NCBI GenBank assembly: GCA_028023455.1
Contig: JAQFVV010000286.1
Location: 897,870 to 961,869 of the forward strand
From: Epiperipatus broadwayi
Taxonomy: Eukaryota > Onychophora > Udeonychophora > Euonychophora > Peripatidae
Direction of reading: 5' to 3'
Length of the DNA: 64,000 nucleotides
The notes beneath the pieces were generated by a model. That model did no database searches. It was not told the DNA's origin and saw only the letters and a program-made list of their open reading frames with translations. The translations under genes and the position numbers were made by a program. Numbering within the stretch: the stretch's first letter is position 1; every line of letters starts with the position of its first letter. Positions 12,801 to 24,473 of the stretch are shown piece after piece.

Positions 12801-14985
12801 CTCAATGAATAAAGTAAATATGTGTCATATTGTAAGATTTCTGAGAATGCAGATGATGATGATAAAGATAAGAAATCATAACTTAATAATTAAAATAATA
12901 TTTATTGTCATTTATGACATGAAAAAGCAAACCTTAATAAATTATTTCATAAACTTTATAAATTACAAAACTTCCGGGACAAAAAATAAAATTATAGATT
13001 ACATTTTAAAATACTCATAAAAATAATCAGTAAAACAGAAATCTTAATGTGATTTCTTACAAATTCAGTAAAGTTCTCACTTTTAATAAGCTCATTTTCT
13101 ATTATATAGTCCCTATGTAAAATATATTCAATAACTCTAATTAAGATAAACTCTTATCATCCTTTGGTAATGATGAATTTAGAAGATGTTTAATTTTTAT
13201 AACCACATGGACAATTATAAATTTAATAACAAATATATTTTAATAGTTGTGTTACATGGCTTAAAGTAACATAGTATGTGTGCAAAAATATATATAAAGT
13301 TGAAAGAAAAAAAAATAAACACAGACAGAAATTTTGTACATATTTTCTACATTTTCCTGGAATAAAATAATCATAGTAAAAGATTAAATAATTTTGGATT
13401 TAAAATAAAATTGTATTATAAATTAAACAAAAGGTCCAATTAATATTGTATTCTGATTTTGCAATTAAAAACAAGTATGTTAAACTGATAATTATAAAAT
13501 TTCTATCTATTACAAATTTCTTTGAATAATAAAAACATGTAGATCATACTTTTGACAAAATTCCAAAGTTGCTTTCAAAAGTAGCTTTTAATTAAAAGTG
13601 ATTTGAAAAGATTAAAAAGATAAAAACAGTTTTTTAGTTAATGTGTTTTGTCATGCCACTCTGTATTTAAAATAATGGTTTTCCCAAAAGAGTGGGCAGT
13701 TTAGTTGTTTGGAGTAGTAATTTGTTTGAAAAGTAGCTAGCTAGCAGAATAATCCAGATCTGGCCAGAAAACTACCATGAAGATGTAAGAGTGCAAGGAG
13801 GGCAAATCCAGAACAGTAATTACTAGTTCATGATGGTAGAGTTTGAATTCACATAGAGAAAAATGACCCAACTTCTTTATATTTCATAGCTACAAATGTG
13901 GTCTAGAAAACAATTCATTGGTCTGAAGTCTCAAATCCTGGACAGAAGGGGGATCATGGCAGTTATCTGAATTATACTTTTTCATTGGGACTATGAATCA
14001 ATTTCACCAAGACCAGCTCACAAAGAAAAAATAAATAAATTTATATATATATGAAAAACAAGTTAGTGAGAAATCTTAGATATAATGAAAATTTAAATTT
14101 TAAATAATTTCTTTAGTTAAAATGACATTTTTTAAAAGTGAAATATATAATTGAGAATGATGATATTTTAAACTGTTTATTGAAGAAAAACAAAAATCTT
14201 TTAAATTTAAATTTAAGGACATTTATAATTAATCAATCAACAATAAACTTGTAAAGACATTTATTTTTTTAAAAAAAAAAAGGAAAAGCCTTTATTATTA
14301 AAGCAGTGAAATTTATATAAATTCAAAATGGAATTAATTATAAAAGATGTTAATAATTTTATTATTTTGACATATTCAAATATGTTTAGAAATTATTATG
14401 CCATGTGTCTGTGGGTGTATATATCAATGTGTGTCAAATAGACCCTTATAAGTAAATCTTAATCACTTTTTATTATTAAATGTCAATTCAAATATGTTCA
14501 TTTTTAAATTATAATGCACATCTGTGCAGTTATATATATATATATATATGGATTTTATGTAAACCCTTTAGGAGATATTGTAAATCACAATGTGAGAATT
14601 TCTTTAATTGTATATTAATCAAAATTATAAGTCTTATATGTGTATAGCTAAATTCTTCAGATCTTAACTTCATTTTTATTGCTGTTAATAAATGTGTATT
14701 CAAATGTGAAAATTATTTTAGTAAACTTAATTCTAAATGTTTTTAGAATATCATATGTTGCATCATCTCTTGATCACAATAACAGTTATAGAGCTTATGT
14801 TCTTGGAGCTAGATTTATGCATAATGATCTGGTATATAAAAGGAAATTTATATTAGTGCTTATGGGCATCCAGTGATGATTATGATATTCTCATAAATCA
14901 TCATCATCATCCTGGTTGATGCAAAAATAATATTCTTTAAAACTCATACATTACATTTTAGTTTAGTTTAGTCTTTTTTAGAATT
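9864..14985. other. AT-rich DNA, possibly intronic; no gene seen
   Basis: If the exon pair 8623/21845 is real, this lies in its long intron. It contains a G10 run at 11031-11040, short TCTA runs near 11330-11360, a stretch of less AT-rich unidentified sequence at 13730-14020, and a (TA)n run at 14531-14550. Translations of open frames are low-complexity. Confidence 0.4.
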
Positions 14986-14989
14986 TAAG

Positions 14990-15215
14990 TTTATCCAGTA
15001 CATTAATGGTATTAAGTGTCCAGAGTATCAATGATGATCAGCATGTTTAATATCCCACATTATTGTTTTTATTATTACATATCCAGATGGATTATCACTT
15101 ACATTGGTGCATCCAAATTAATGTTATAATAATTGCTCAAACTGGCAAAGGCTAAATAGTTGATCTGGTTTACAGTAGACCCATTTCAAATCCAGTAAGA
15201 TTGTCTGTTGATTTA
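14990..15215 (+). repeat. Dispersed ~220-bp repeat, copy 1
   Basis: Matches the reverse complement of 56640-56885 over its whole length. Shared anchors in order are CCAGTACATTAATGGTA, GATGATCAGCATGTTT, TGGATTA-CACTTA, GTGCATCCAAATTA and AGTAGACCCATTT. No ribozyme, coding frame or clear pol III promoter is visible. It is probably a decayed SINE- or MITE-like element; class unresolved. Confidence 0.65.
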
Positions 15216-17242
15216 TTTTATTTGTTGATCATTCATGATGAAGAATAGTTATTTCTCTTGAGTATTATTTGTACTTACTTTTACTTATTGATAAGAATGG
15301 TGTTTTGGAGAATTTATTTAATTATACTTTTAATTACTCTAAGGAGTTAACTGGGCTGATTTCTCAGAGAGATCCCATGATCTCTCATGCTTCTTTTTAT
15401 AATATATACATTACTTATATATTTTATGCTTAAATATTACTTTAACATTGCTTTATAAATTATACTTAAATAGTAAAAATTACTTTAATACTTAATTTTA
15501 AAATTTTGTTTATTTGAGAATGATTGACATCCATCACTCCAGGGACAATCCCCAAAACTTACCCATACCTTTATAATATTTTATCTGGCTTAAAAGCATC
15601 TGGATATGCTAGCTAGGCATATCAACAAGATCCACTTATCAAAACTATTTTGATTTATCAAGAGTGCAAATGAAAGCTTGGTTGGCATCATGCATCACCT
15701 TCAAACTATATCAAAAAGTCAGGATAAAAACATTGTTCATCATCACACATAACTTTAAATAAATATATCACCTAGATATACATTAAGGGATTAAAAAGTA
15801 AAGTCAACAATAAGATTATCACATTGACTTAGATACGCACTTACCCAAGAGGGCAATAATGAGCTAGGATCTTGTCTCTAATCATCAAAATATGGGAATA
15901 AACTATCAAAAAAGAGGAGTTACCTAAAATATGCTTAATATTATCAAACAACATAAAACTCATTGACTTAATAAAACAAACTATAAAATAGTGATAGCAC
16001 AATTAACTTCTAAAAAAATGACAAATAAATGATGTGTAAAACTGATAAAATATGACAAATATATAGCAAAAATATAACTGCATATATAAAATTGTGGCAA
16101 AGTAATTCAAAAAACATATCAATTTCATGAACTCTTCCAAACATTGTCCACATGCTAAATAAACTCCAAAAGGCACATGTGTAATACACTTTAAGATTTT
16201 ATTATTCTAGGAATATTCTGAGCAAATAATACAGAAAAAATATGTAAAAATAAATATTAAAACTAAATATTTTATTTCCATTTACCAAATAAAATAAACA
16301 ATCCTTAAGTCTTGATTTTTCCATACCACTAACATAGGGTGCAGTCAAATAAAAATCCCTGGACATCCTGAAGACTTTACAGGATTTCTATACAAGCCTA
16401 AAGATTAAATCAATAAACCACAATTAAAATATAGGTATGCAAATATTGAAATTACTGACACAAATAAGATATCCCTTTAAATGATAAGCAATATTCATTT
16501 AATAATAGTGAAGTAAATAGAAAGAATTGTAGATATTTAAATATAGACATTTATTATACTTAAATAGTAAACATTTAATAAAACATCGAGTAAATAATAA
16601 TGATATTTTTATTTTGTAATATGTAATTTGGAGCTTCACATTGAATATAAATGAAGAGCATATAGTTTAAATAAAGCTCAGTGAGGAGCAGTAAATCTTC
16701 TTGAAAAATAAATATACTTTAATTATAATAATTTGCAGTCATAAATATAATATTAAAGATTTATAATAAATTTAACAAGAGTGCAAATCATTTTTGTAAG
16801 TAATATTCATGTTATAAAACACATAGGAGTTTTTCTGGTGTTAATTATACATGATACTTATGCTGCATTAATAACAAATATTCTTTTACACAACAGATAA
16901 GCAGTTTAACAATACTAAAATTTATATTGCTAAAAGCGTAGATTAAATAACTATTAAATACAGTTCAATATTATAGTTTATCCTTTAGAACAAAAAAAAA
17001 TTCAGCAGCATAATAAAGTTTACTTGAGCATAATAATTTAATTTCTAATCCTAGGAAAAATGCATATTTCATATCAGCATTCAACATGCAGATATAATTA
17101 AAAATAAATGCATAATAATGTCTATTTTCTTCGTGAAACATTTTTGTAGAAAGTAATATATAAGATTATTTTAAAATATAATATGTTTTCAATTTTATAA
17201 ATGATTAAAGAAAAATTTCATTCTTTTTTTTTAATAATGCAT
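15216..17242. other. AT-rich DNA, nothing recognised
   Basis: No coding signature, RNA or repeat family was identified. The stretch is dominated by A/T-rich unique sequence. Confidence 0.4.
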
Positions 17243-17965
17243 GACAGAGATATTTTACATGCTTTCTCTGGCTAAGAATTTATTACAAAGCTTGTTGAGC
17301 AATTGACAATGCTCATTGTTTATATCTTACAAGCTTAAAAGAATTGGATCATGTGATCTATGACTCTTATTTTAACTATTTATAGTCTCTGCCTTAAGTC
17401 TTATGTAATATTATATTGCTAAGACTATTAATATTCGGTATGGCTGAAGATCTCTCAGCCCCATATAGCTATTTGAGTTGGATAGCTGGGTTTGAAGACA
17501 TGTAGATGTCTGAAAATTTCAGAATTTCCACTCAATGGATAACTTTTAGATAAATGCTGGCTTTGGGTTAGTATTTTTAGATCTGGTGTCTGAAGCTACC
17601 CTAGTGCCTATCTGAGAAGTGCCAAAGCATGAAACAATGGGCAGAGGTTAGAGGGGTTTTCTGACAGAGATATTTTAAATGCTTTCTCTGGTTAAGCATT
17701 TATCACAAAGCTTGTTGAGCAATTGGCAATGCTCATTGTTTATATCTTACAAACTTAAGAGAATTGGGTCATGTGATCTGTGACTCTTATTTTGACTATT
17801 TATAGTCTTTGTTTTAAGTCTTATGTGATGTTATATTGATAAGACCATGGTCAGAGGTTGGGGGGGGAGTTCCTGACAGAGATATTTTAAATGCTTTCTC
17901 TGGTTAAGCATTTATTACAAAGCTTATTGAGCAATTGGCAATGCTCATTGTTTATAATACAAGTT
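17243..17965 (+). mobile_element. Tandem hammerhead-repeat element, 420-nt monomer family
   Basis: Three copies of a segment beginning GACAGAGATATTTTA start at 17243, 17663 and 17875. The first interval (420 bp) is a full monomer. The second is only 212 bp because everything between GATAAGAC and CATGGTC is missing. The third is truncated near 17960. The monomer contains a CCCATATAGCTAT block and a TTTGAAGACAT block that recur in the 406-nt family at 52 kb, and a decayed hammerhead at 17606-17648. No open frame spans it. The structure is typical of tandem, ribozyme-punctuated non-coding elements. Confidence 0.7.
17606..17648 (+). ncRNA. Decayed hammerhead ribozyme motif (420-nt family)
   Basis: CTGAGAA (17612-17618; consensus CUGANGA, one substitution at the essential G8) is followed by stem II GTGC-CAAA-GCAT (17619-17630), GAAAC (17631-17635), AATGGGC and the expected cleavage position after 17642. 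Stem I between CCTAT and AGAGG has one mismatch. At the third copy the matching junction reads CCATGGTC/AGAGG (17845-17857), suggesting the ancestral stem III was the palindrome ACCATGGT with a GTC cleavage triplet. The changed core residue predicts little or no activity. Confidence 0.5.
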
Positions 17966-18149
17966 TGTTTGTAGAATTGTTTATTTAAATCAATATAAAA
18001 ACATAAAAACAAGAACTTTACCTTCTTGGATTCTGAATTTACAGTATAGTGTTGATTGTGCTATTTTTGCCAGTTGAAAAGCTGATTTACAAAATTTTTT
18101 TAATGTTTTGAATGCATTTTTTAAAGATCTTTATTTATGAAGTAACCAG

Positions 18150-18800
18150 CCAGTAATGAATAAAAAATCCTCATTAACTTTTTATCTTGAATGGTTATCA
18201 ACTTGAAAATATAAACCACTTTAAATATCTTAATAGTTTTAAAAATAAAAAAGTGGACTTGGCTGTTGAGATCCACCACAGACTCTAATGTGTTGCTGCT
18301 GCTTTTAAAAAGTTAAAAAGTAAATATTCCATCATATAAAACTGTTATTTTACCTAATTTATTGTGTGGATGTAAAACATTAATTTATTGTGTGGATGTG
18401 AAACATGGATACCCTCTCAGTGTAATGTAAAAACATTAAAAGTGTTTTATTTTAAAATGTTCTGTACGATCAAAAAACCAATCAATATAACCTTCAGCTT
18501 CCTGGATGTGGTACTATTGAATCCATTATTGTAGAATCATATATTCATTGGATTGGACATGTAAAATGAATGAATAGTGGAAGTTTTTCTAAAAGAGTGT
18601 TTGATGGTGAACATAAACATCGGTCTTGAGGGAAAGGTAAACCTCATTTATGTTATAAGGATTATCTCAAAGATTTGTAAAGAAATTCAATATTAATTTC
18701 TCCTTTTGGAAAGATATAACAGAGAATAAAATATATTGGAAAGTTACAATAAGACACAGTGTTGAAGTATTTCAGAAAAAAGTTTTCTGCTAAGGAAACT
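18150..18800 (+). pseudogene. LINE reverse-transcriptase C-terminal remnant (RTE-like)
   Basis: Translation in mixed frames gives the usual tail of RTE/craniate-type LINE ORF2: HFKYLNSF (about 18212), VDLAVEIHHRL (18258-18290), LPNLLCGC-TW (about 18350-18410), WIGHV (18552), KRVFDGEH (18595), KPHLCYKDYLKDL (18640-18680), and a tryptophan-rich end (about 18735). Stops and frameshifts are numerous, and there is an internal 26-bp tandem duplication at 18355-18406. Non-functional. Confidence 0.65.
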
Positions 18801-18969
18801 AAAAGATGACATAAAATATTAAGTAAACAGAAAAATGAACCAGCATGTTCTACATGTGGATGTATTTATGTTTCATATTTTGTTTTGGGTCACTACAAAA
18901 CTGATTTTTAGAGTAGTTTTTTACTCTCCTTTTGTGTGTGTGTGGGGGGGGGTAAGAGAGTTGAAATAG

Positions 18970-19215
18970 CCATACTCATTTTTGAGTGGTTGTTTACTAT
19001 TTGTTTTGATGAATTTGAACATGTTTTTAGGAACAATAACTCCTCCATTAAATCAAGTTATAAAAGATTATCTTAAAGGACTTCTAAAGATATACTTTGT
19101 TGATTATTTCCATTGGGAAAATATGGCAGAGTGTGGAATATGTTGGAGAGCTACAATTAAACATAGTTGTTGAAATATTTTAAAAAGAAACTTAAAAGAC
19201 ATTTCAAATTAGCAA
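18970..19215 (+). pseudogene. Second LINE C-terminal remnant of the same kind
   Basis: The translation around 19040-19170 includes IKDYLKGLLKIYF, a HWENMAECG-like block and WRATIKHSC. This is the same C-terminal module (YKDxLK...W...LAxDRxxWRxxI) found in the remnant at 18150-18800. It overlaps a short open frame (18982-19173) that only extends to the normal end of the family protein. It is a fragment of a second insertion or a local duplication. Confidence 0.55.
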
Positions 19216-20084
19216 ATAAATAGAATAATGTATCATTATAGGGTACATATGGATATATTTCTGTTTTACAGAGTGATTATATAGTCAATACAAAATTTAT
19301 ATCTTATTATTATGGATTTATCTTTTTCCCTTGGAGTTGGGATAGTCATGCTCATTTGCTTATGACTGATGATGATGATCATTATTTTTTTTAAAAAAAA
19401 TTTTAATAAGACTAACGGGAAACTTTGATAAAGTACTTTTGATTTTGTTTAAGAGGAAGTCATTTTACAATACATCATTATATCATATCATGAAAAAAAA
19501 ATTAAAACATGATTAAAAATAGGATTATATTGTGCGTTATGGGGATAGGGGCGAAATTATAGAATCTTTATTTTATGATTGTAAGATACTGAAAGAGGAT
19601 CAAAATTATGTAGGAATATAAAAATTATAAAAGTGAAAGGAATGAAAGATGTGACTTTTTTTTTTACTTTTTTTTTTTTTTTTAAGATTTATGACAAGAA
19701 TAAAAATTGACAAAAATATGATGAAACTTATAATGAGCTTTATTTTTTTAATGGATAGAAAGAAATGTGATTTGACAATATTGATAAAATTATTTAATAA
19801 TAATATGTGAGAAAATGGAATGATTGGAAGTCAATGAAAAAGTTTATAGAAGTATAAAGAGTTTTAAAATGGAGGAAATGTTTGTTTTGACTAAGAGAGA
19901 ATGTTGACCACTAAAACTTTTTACATAAAAAGAACCTTTTATTAATCTAAAAAAATATTTCATCATCGTCACCATCAAAAATTTAGAATATAATGTAAAA
20001 AATATAATAACAAAAACTATTAAAAAAATTATTATAGATAGATTTAATATTTAACTACATGTATATCATCTATACTAAACTTAA
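19216..20084. other. AT-rich DNA with poly-T tracts, no gene
   Basis: Contains (GAT)n near 19365 and T-runs at 19656-19683. Nothing else was recognised. Confidence 0.4.
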
Positions 20085-20445
20085 TGTATTTAGAAAGACT
20101 TGAACTCGAACTTTCATGCTCACCACAGTTATTCACTCCATCTTATGCAACTGATACACATGACCACATACATGTGAAAAAGATAAATGATCTCCAATAT
20201 ACATATTTCGTATATCCATTAAAGTTTGAAGATTTTGCTATCTTAATATAAACTGAGCTTTAATTGTATACATGCGTGGGAGGTGATAATCTGGACCAAC
20301 TGATGAACACTGATTCAGTGTGAAATACGTATATTAGAATTTTTTTTCACATGCATGTGGCAATGTGTATCGGTTGCATAAGATGAAGTGGATAGCTGTG
20401 GGAAGCTTGAAAGTCTGAGAAAAATGCCTTCTAATTATAGTGATA
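20085..20445 (+). mobile_element. Foldback hammerhead element (396-nt family)
   Basis: The 5' part (about 20100-20225) is the reverse complement of the 3' part (about 20320-20430). Anchors include TCTTATGCAACTGATACACA versus its mirror near 20370, and the ACATGTGAAAA / TTTTCACATG pair. The plus-oriented unit carries an excellent hammerhead core at 20295-20339. Downstream, GTGGATAGCTGTGGGAAGC and GAAAGTCTGAG (20388-20420) are shared with the copies at 38.4 and 49.3 kb. It is non-coding and related to the elements at 37.37-38.48 and 48.7-49.6 kb. Confidence 0.7.
20295..20339 (+). ncRNA. Hammerhead ribozyme motif (type I, 6-bp stem II)
   Basis: In order: stem I 5' strand ACCAA (20295-20299); CTGATGA (20300-20306); stem II ACACTG-ATT-CAGTGT (20307-20321), six perfect pairs; GAAA (20322-20325); self-complementary stem III ATACGTAT (20325-20332); UH residues T20332-A20333; then TTAG. 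Predicted cleavage is between 20333 and 20334. Stem I pairs with ACCAA with one mismatch (sister copies read TTGG). The core matches the conserved hammerhead nucleotides at every position, so cleavage in a dimeric transcript is plausible. Confidence 0.75.
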
Positions 20446-21844
20446 GAGTTGTCAGTTTAATCTTTATAAAATTTGGAATTTTATCTAAAAATTAAATTTA
20501 TAGTTTTTAATATTTAATAACTATCACACAAAATTAGATTTGAAATATGAGTATTCTTTTTTTAATAAACTTTCTTTATAAATTTAACTGAATATTAATT
20601 TATAATCAATTATTATTTAAAACAACTTGAAACTAAACCTTAAAATTTTATTTTTCGCTTTTTTTTCTGATAAGAAAAAATTAATCATAATAAATACATG
20701 TAAGAACACGTTGTTCTCAAACTGAAATTCAATATAAAATTTTAAATTTAAATTGAGTTAAGTCTGTTTTTAATGAGTTTTAAAATGAATTATAAATATA
20801 ATTTTACTGAGTCAGTTTACATTAGTAATGATAAACAACATAAAATAAATTTAAAATAAATCAATATTTTTTTAATTTATTTTTAATCTTTCATTCCGAC
20901 TTCTTTACCTTTGTAGTTATTTTTATACTGCAATAAAAAAAATATATTATATTTTAATTATAATATTTATCTGCTTGAAATATTTATTCAATTCAAACTT
21001 TGTACTGTGATAAAAGTGATATTTTCTTTTTTTACATACACGTGTGTTAATTGTTAGAAAAATATTTCTTAAAATTTATTTATTTTTTATATGCATTGAT
21101 TATCTTCAAGATATTTTTTCTATCTTCATTTTATTTATGCACGGGTTGTCTTCGATGTATTTTTTTACATGTCCCCATACATATATATATACGTGAAGGA
21201 TTGAAAGTGTAGCGGTAACAATCAATTAAAGCGAAAAATTAAAAACTGCATTCGCGCTATTTGTAATAGTATTTTTGTTTGACATACTTTCAAAGTAAGA
21301 GTGATAAGTCAGTCAAAAAATACTACTAGATAGTCTGACTCCAATTTGCAATAATTACATCTTAACTGAACTTTATCTGCGTTATAAACGCAGAAATTCC
21401 TAATACATTTCTAACATTTTATCTATAAAGCCTGTGAAAATCTAATGGGGAGAAATATGTTAGTATGTGCATTAAAATATAGTACTTACTTTACATTCAT
21501 TACATTTTATTTCAAGCCACGTTTCAGATACTAAAATTCACAAATAATAATTAACCTTATCACAATATGTATTTTTAATACACACATAGATGTGTCTATT
21601 TGTCTGAAGGTTTGTGGTGGTTGCATTTTGGTATTAATTATTTGTTGAATGATGAAAATAATCCAACACGTAATTAATATATATGTGTGTATGTATATTT
21701 GTGCATCGTAAGAACATGTATAAACATGTAAATGTTTGTGAACATACATATGCATTATGAACAAAAAACTTTAATATATAGAAATTCTTTTTTATTAATT
21801 TTTAATGTGTTCATATCTTCTTTATTATTTTCTTTGGATCACAG
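20446..21844. other. AT-rich DNA, nothing recognised
   Basis: No gene. The open frames are chance, including the cysteine/isoleucine-rich minus-strand one at 21531-21764. Pyrimidine-rich sequence at 21790-21840 forms the acceptor of the next candidate exon. Confidence 0.4.
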
Positions 21845-21903
21845 AAAATGAAAATGTAGATATGGAACTCATTCATACTGAAGAGGAAGTTGCTGTAAAA
21901 TAA
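21845..21903 (+). CDS. Candidate terminal coding exon (acidic C-terminal tail)
   Basis: The acceptor TTTCTTTGGATCACAG ends at 21844, with a T-rich tract upstream. Using the single leftover G of the phase-1 exon at 8623-8932, the frame reads ENENVDMELIHTEEEVAVK and then stops at TAA 21901-21903. The acidic, hydrophilic tail resembles the composition of the first exon's N-terminal half. The joined protein would be 122 residues. The intron would be 12.9 kb, plausible for a large, repeat-rich animal genome. Function is unrecognised; the link is inferred from phase and composition only. Confidence 0.35.
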
Positions 21904-22247
21904 AAATGGTAATTTTTGGTTACACATACTGTGGCTACTAGGTGATGCTGCAGAACCACCAAGAAGCCTGCAAGTGATAAATGTCTATACAAAAATGGCT
22001 GAAATCGATGGAAAATTAAAATTAAAATGCCTAAGGCAAGACATCAAAAGTAAGTAAAAAATCAAGTAAAAAATTTAGTCTAAGGCAAGTAAAAAATCAA
22101 TTGAAATAATATGTAAATTTTAAAAAAGTACATACACACACAAAATCAGTAAAAATACATAAAATAACCATTAAAATGCCTAAGGCAAGACATCAAAAGT
22201 AAATAAAAAATCAAGTATAAAACACATAAAATACATTAAAATGTTAT
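21904..22247 (+). repeat. Local degenerate repeats (CCTAAGGCAAGACATC units)
   Basis: ATGCCTAAGGCAAGACATCAAAAGTAA occurs in shortened and diverged form around 22026 and 22172. GTCTAAGGCAAG appears at 22079, and related GCCTAAGGCAA strings occur again after the 22.25-22.81 kb insertion. A CACA-containing AAAAAGTACA-CACACA block at about 22125 is repeated at about 22832. Confidence 0.6.
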
Positions 22248-22806
22248 ACATTAAATATCAGCCTTTTACAGCTATTGTACATGCGCTTTTACGAGTGTTA
22301 AATAATAAATGAATACTGCCAATACAAGATATAGCATTTAAGAAAGAATAAAATGAATCCACTTATTTTTTCTGAACCCAAATATTTATATATGGGCAAA
22401 TCTTAAGTACTGGCAAAGAAAGCATGAAGATGGATCATTCCTTTAAATTACAGTTTGCGTTATCTGACTGAATGGCATTTAAGTTTCATTTGAAAGTGAC
22501 GTTTAGTAAATTCTAAGTAATTTCGTCGATGTCATTCAGTCAGACAATGTGAACTGTAATTTAAAGTGAATTATCTATCTTCATGCTTTCATTGCCAGTA
22601 CTGAAGATTTGCCCATATAAAAAATATTTGGATTCGGAAAGAATAAGTGGATTCATTTTATCCTTTCTTAAATGCTATATCTTGTATTGGCAGTGAAAGT
22701 ATTCATTTATTATTTAACACTCATAAAAGCACATGTACAATAGCTGTAAAAGGCTGATATTTAATGTATTACAATTATAAACTTCGTGCTATATAAATAA
22801 ATGCTT
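22248..22806. mobile_element. TSD-flanked foldback element, ~235-bp arms
   Basis: The left arm (22248-22481) and right arm (22530-22772) are near-complete reverse complements around a ~48-bp centre. Examples are ATCAGCCTTTTACAGC at 22257 versus GCTGTAAAAGGCTGAT near 22743, and TACAAGATATAGCATTTAA mirrored at about 22670. The insert is flanked by a 13-bp direct repeat ATTAAAATGTTAT (22235-22247 and 22807-22819), a probable target-site duplication. The right side has 34 bp (22773-22806) not mirrored on the left, so the left arm is a partial inverted copy of the 3' portion. No open frame or convincing hammerhead was found. The layout is like the hammerhead foldbacks elsewhere in the window. Confidence 0.7.
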
Positions 22807-22819
22807 ATTAAAATGTTAT

Positions 22820-23273
22820 GTAAATTTTAAAAAAGTACACACACACACACAAAATTGGTAAAAATACATTAAAAATGAATTGCTGAAATCAATGGAAAAT
22901 GAAAATGCCTGATGAGAAAAATGGATAATTAAAAAGTGCCTCAGGCAACAAATAGAACAAATCCTCACCCCCCACAAAAATTTTAACACCTAAGGCAAAC
23001 AAATTGAAAAAATAAAAATTGAACAAATTCTTCTAAAATACAAATTTAAAAAAAAAAACCAAGAAAATGCTAGGAAATTCGAATTACAATAAAAACAGAA
23101 AAATCTTAATGGCAAATATCAAAAAAAATTAATAATGGTGGGTTGGGCTTCGTTAAAATGGGGGAGTTATGAAAACAGAATTTCATCGATATTTAGCTTT
23201 CCAAAGCAGTGGTTTATATAAACTAAAAAGCAAAATGAACATTACATGAGAGCTTCTATCCCCCCCCCCCCCC

Positions 23274-23307
<34 letters not shown>

Positions 23308-24473
23308 AACCACACCCCCACACACTCATATATAAAAAAATTCAAAAAAGCTTCATGTCCAAATCCATTTAGATGTAGAATATTATTTTAAAATTATGAA
23401 TAGTTTCTCAGTTGATCACTTTCTAAAAGTCTTTATTTACCATCATATAGATAATGTGGTAATATAGGAGTGAAAAAATAAATGCAATAAAAGTTTATGC
23501 TACCTGTGTTTTTCTCTGGGCTAATGATGAAAATATAAAAGCAATGGTAATAATTCCTTTGGCTAATGCATAGAAATAGGTGACTTTTTATGTACTCAAT
23601 CCAATTAATTTCTCGACTTGGTATTGATTCTCTTCGGAGTAGAATACTGCTGAAATATTTCAGGTGTGACTTTTTTCCAGTATTGGCCAAATTATTTATT
23701 ATAATTATTAAAATTATTTATTATAGATTTGATCTACTCCAGCTGCAATTTAGGATTGCATCACACATTTCCAAAACTTCGCAATTTAATAACACATGGG
23801 GAATTATTTTCTTCAAAGCAGTATCAGATGAACTGTCCTTTCCAAAAAATATATTATTCTCTATATTTCTCTTTTTGTAGACTCATTTTTTTCTAGAAAG
23901 TTCTTATTCCTTTCTTTTATCCCTTATCACGCATGTTGTTTTGAGGCCAAGTTTGTCTTTAAACAAAGCAAAAAACTTTTACTAGCTTTTTGTCTTTTCA
24001 AGGTGAGGAAATTTTATTGATCACCTATAATTTGTTTTTGACTTTTATTTTTTTTTGTTTTTCTTTTTATATTCTTTAGATAATAATGTATATAGTTTTA
24101 ATATTTTTTGTCATTTAAGATCTCTTTTCTCTATTATAATAAAATGACTGCATTAGCTTCCATCTTCAAAATCAAATTTATATTTGTTGAATTTCATTCA
24201 TTCATCCATCCACACAGCAAATAAATAAATATATATATACTCATGTTTCAATAAAATATAAGAGCACAAACACCCCTCCTCCTATCATACTTTGTCTTTA
24301 TTTTAACCCTTTCTCTACCAATTTAAAAATGAAATACACTCGAATAAATAATATAAGAACTATATACACATGCATGTGCACAAATTTTTCTTTTGTGAAA
24401 CAAGGTTCGGAGCCACCCTGTCACAGTATATACGGATGATCTCAAAATATGAAAATAAAAATTGATTATGATG
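22820..24473. other. AT-rich DNA; C/A homopolymer block; no gene assigned
   Basis: CA repeats lie at 22837-22850, and a C-run followed by a long A-run is at 23262-23306. The 23433-23880 interval is less AT-rich and open on both strands (85 and 96 codons), but neither translation shows a domain. Confidence 0.4.
23262..23306. repeat. Poly-C / poly-A homopolymer block
   Basis: A C14-15 run, TT and about 29 A residues are followed by CCACACCCCCACACAC. On the minus strand this reads as a T-run followed by a G-run. Confidence 0.9.

Noticed and set aside
17243-17965. Regularly spaced repeats as a CRISPR array
   Set aside because: Units are about 400 bp, carry hammerhead motifs and lie in eukaryotic-type DNA. 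There is no short-repeat/spacer alternation anywhere in the window.
22600-22660. CTGAAGA...GGAAAG in the right arm of the 22-kb foldback as a hammerhead
   Set aside because: The spacing between the core parts and the pairing of stems I and III do not fit, and the opposite arm reads CTTAAGA.
23433-23880. Overlapping frames on both strands (85 and 96 codons)
   Set aside because: Neither has a domain, splice context or convincing composition, so they are left as unassigned DNA.
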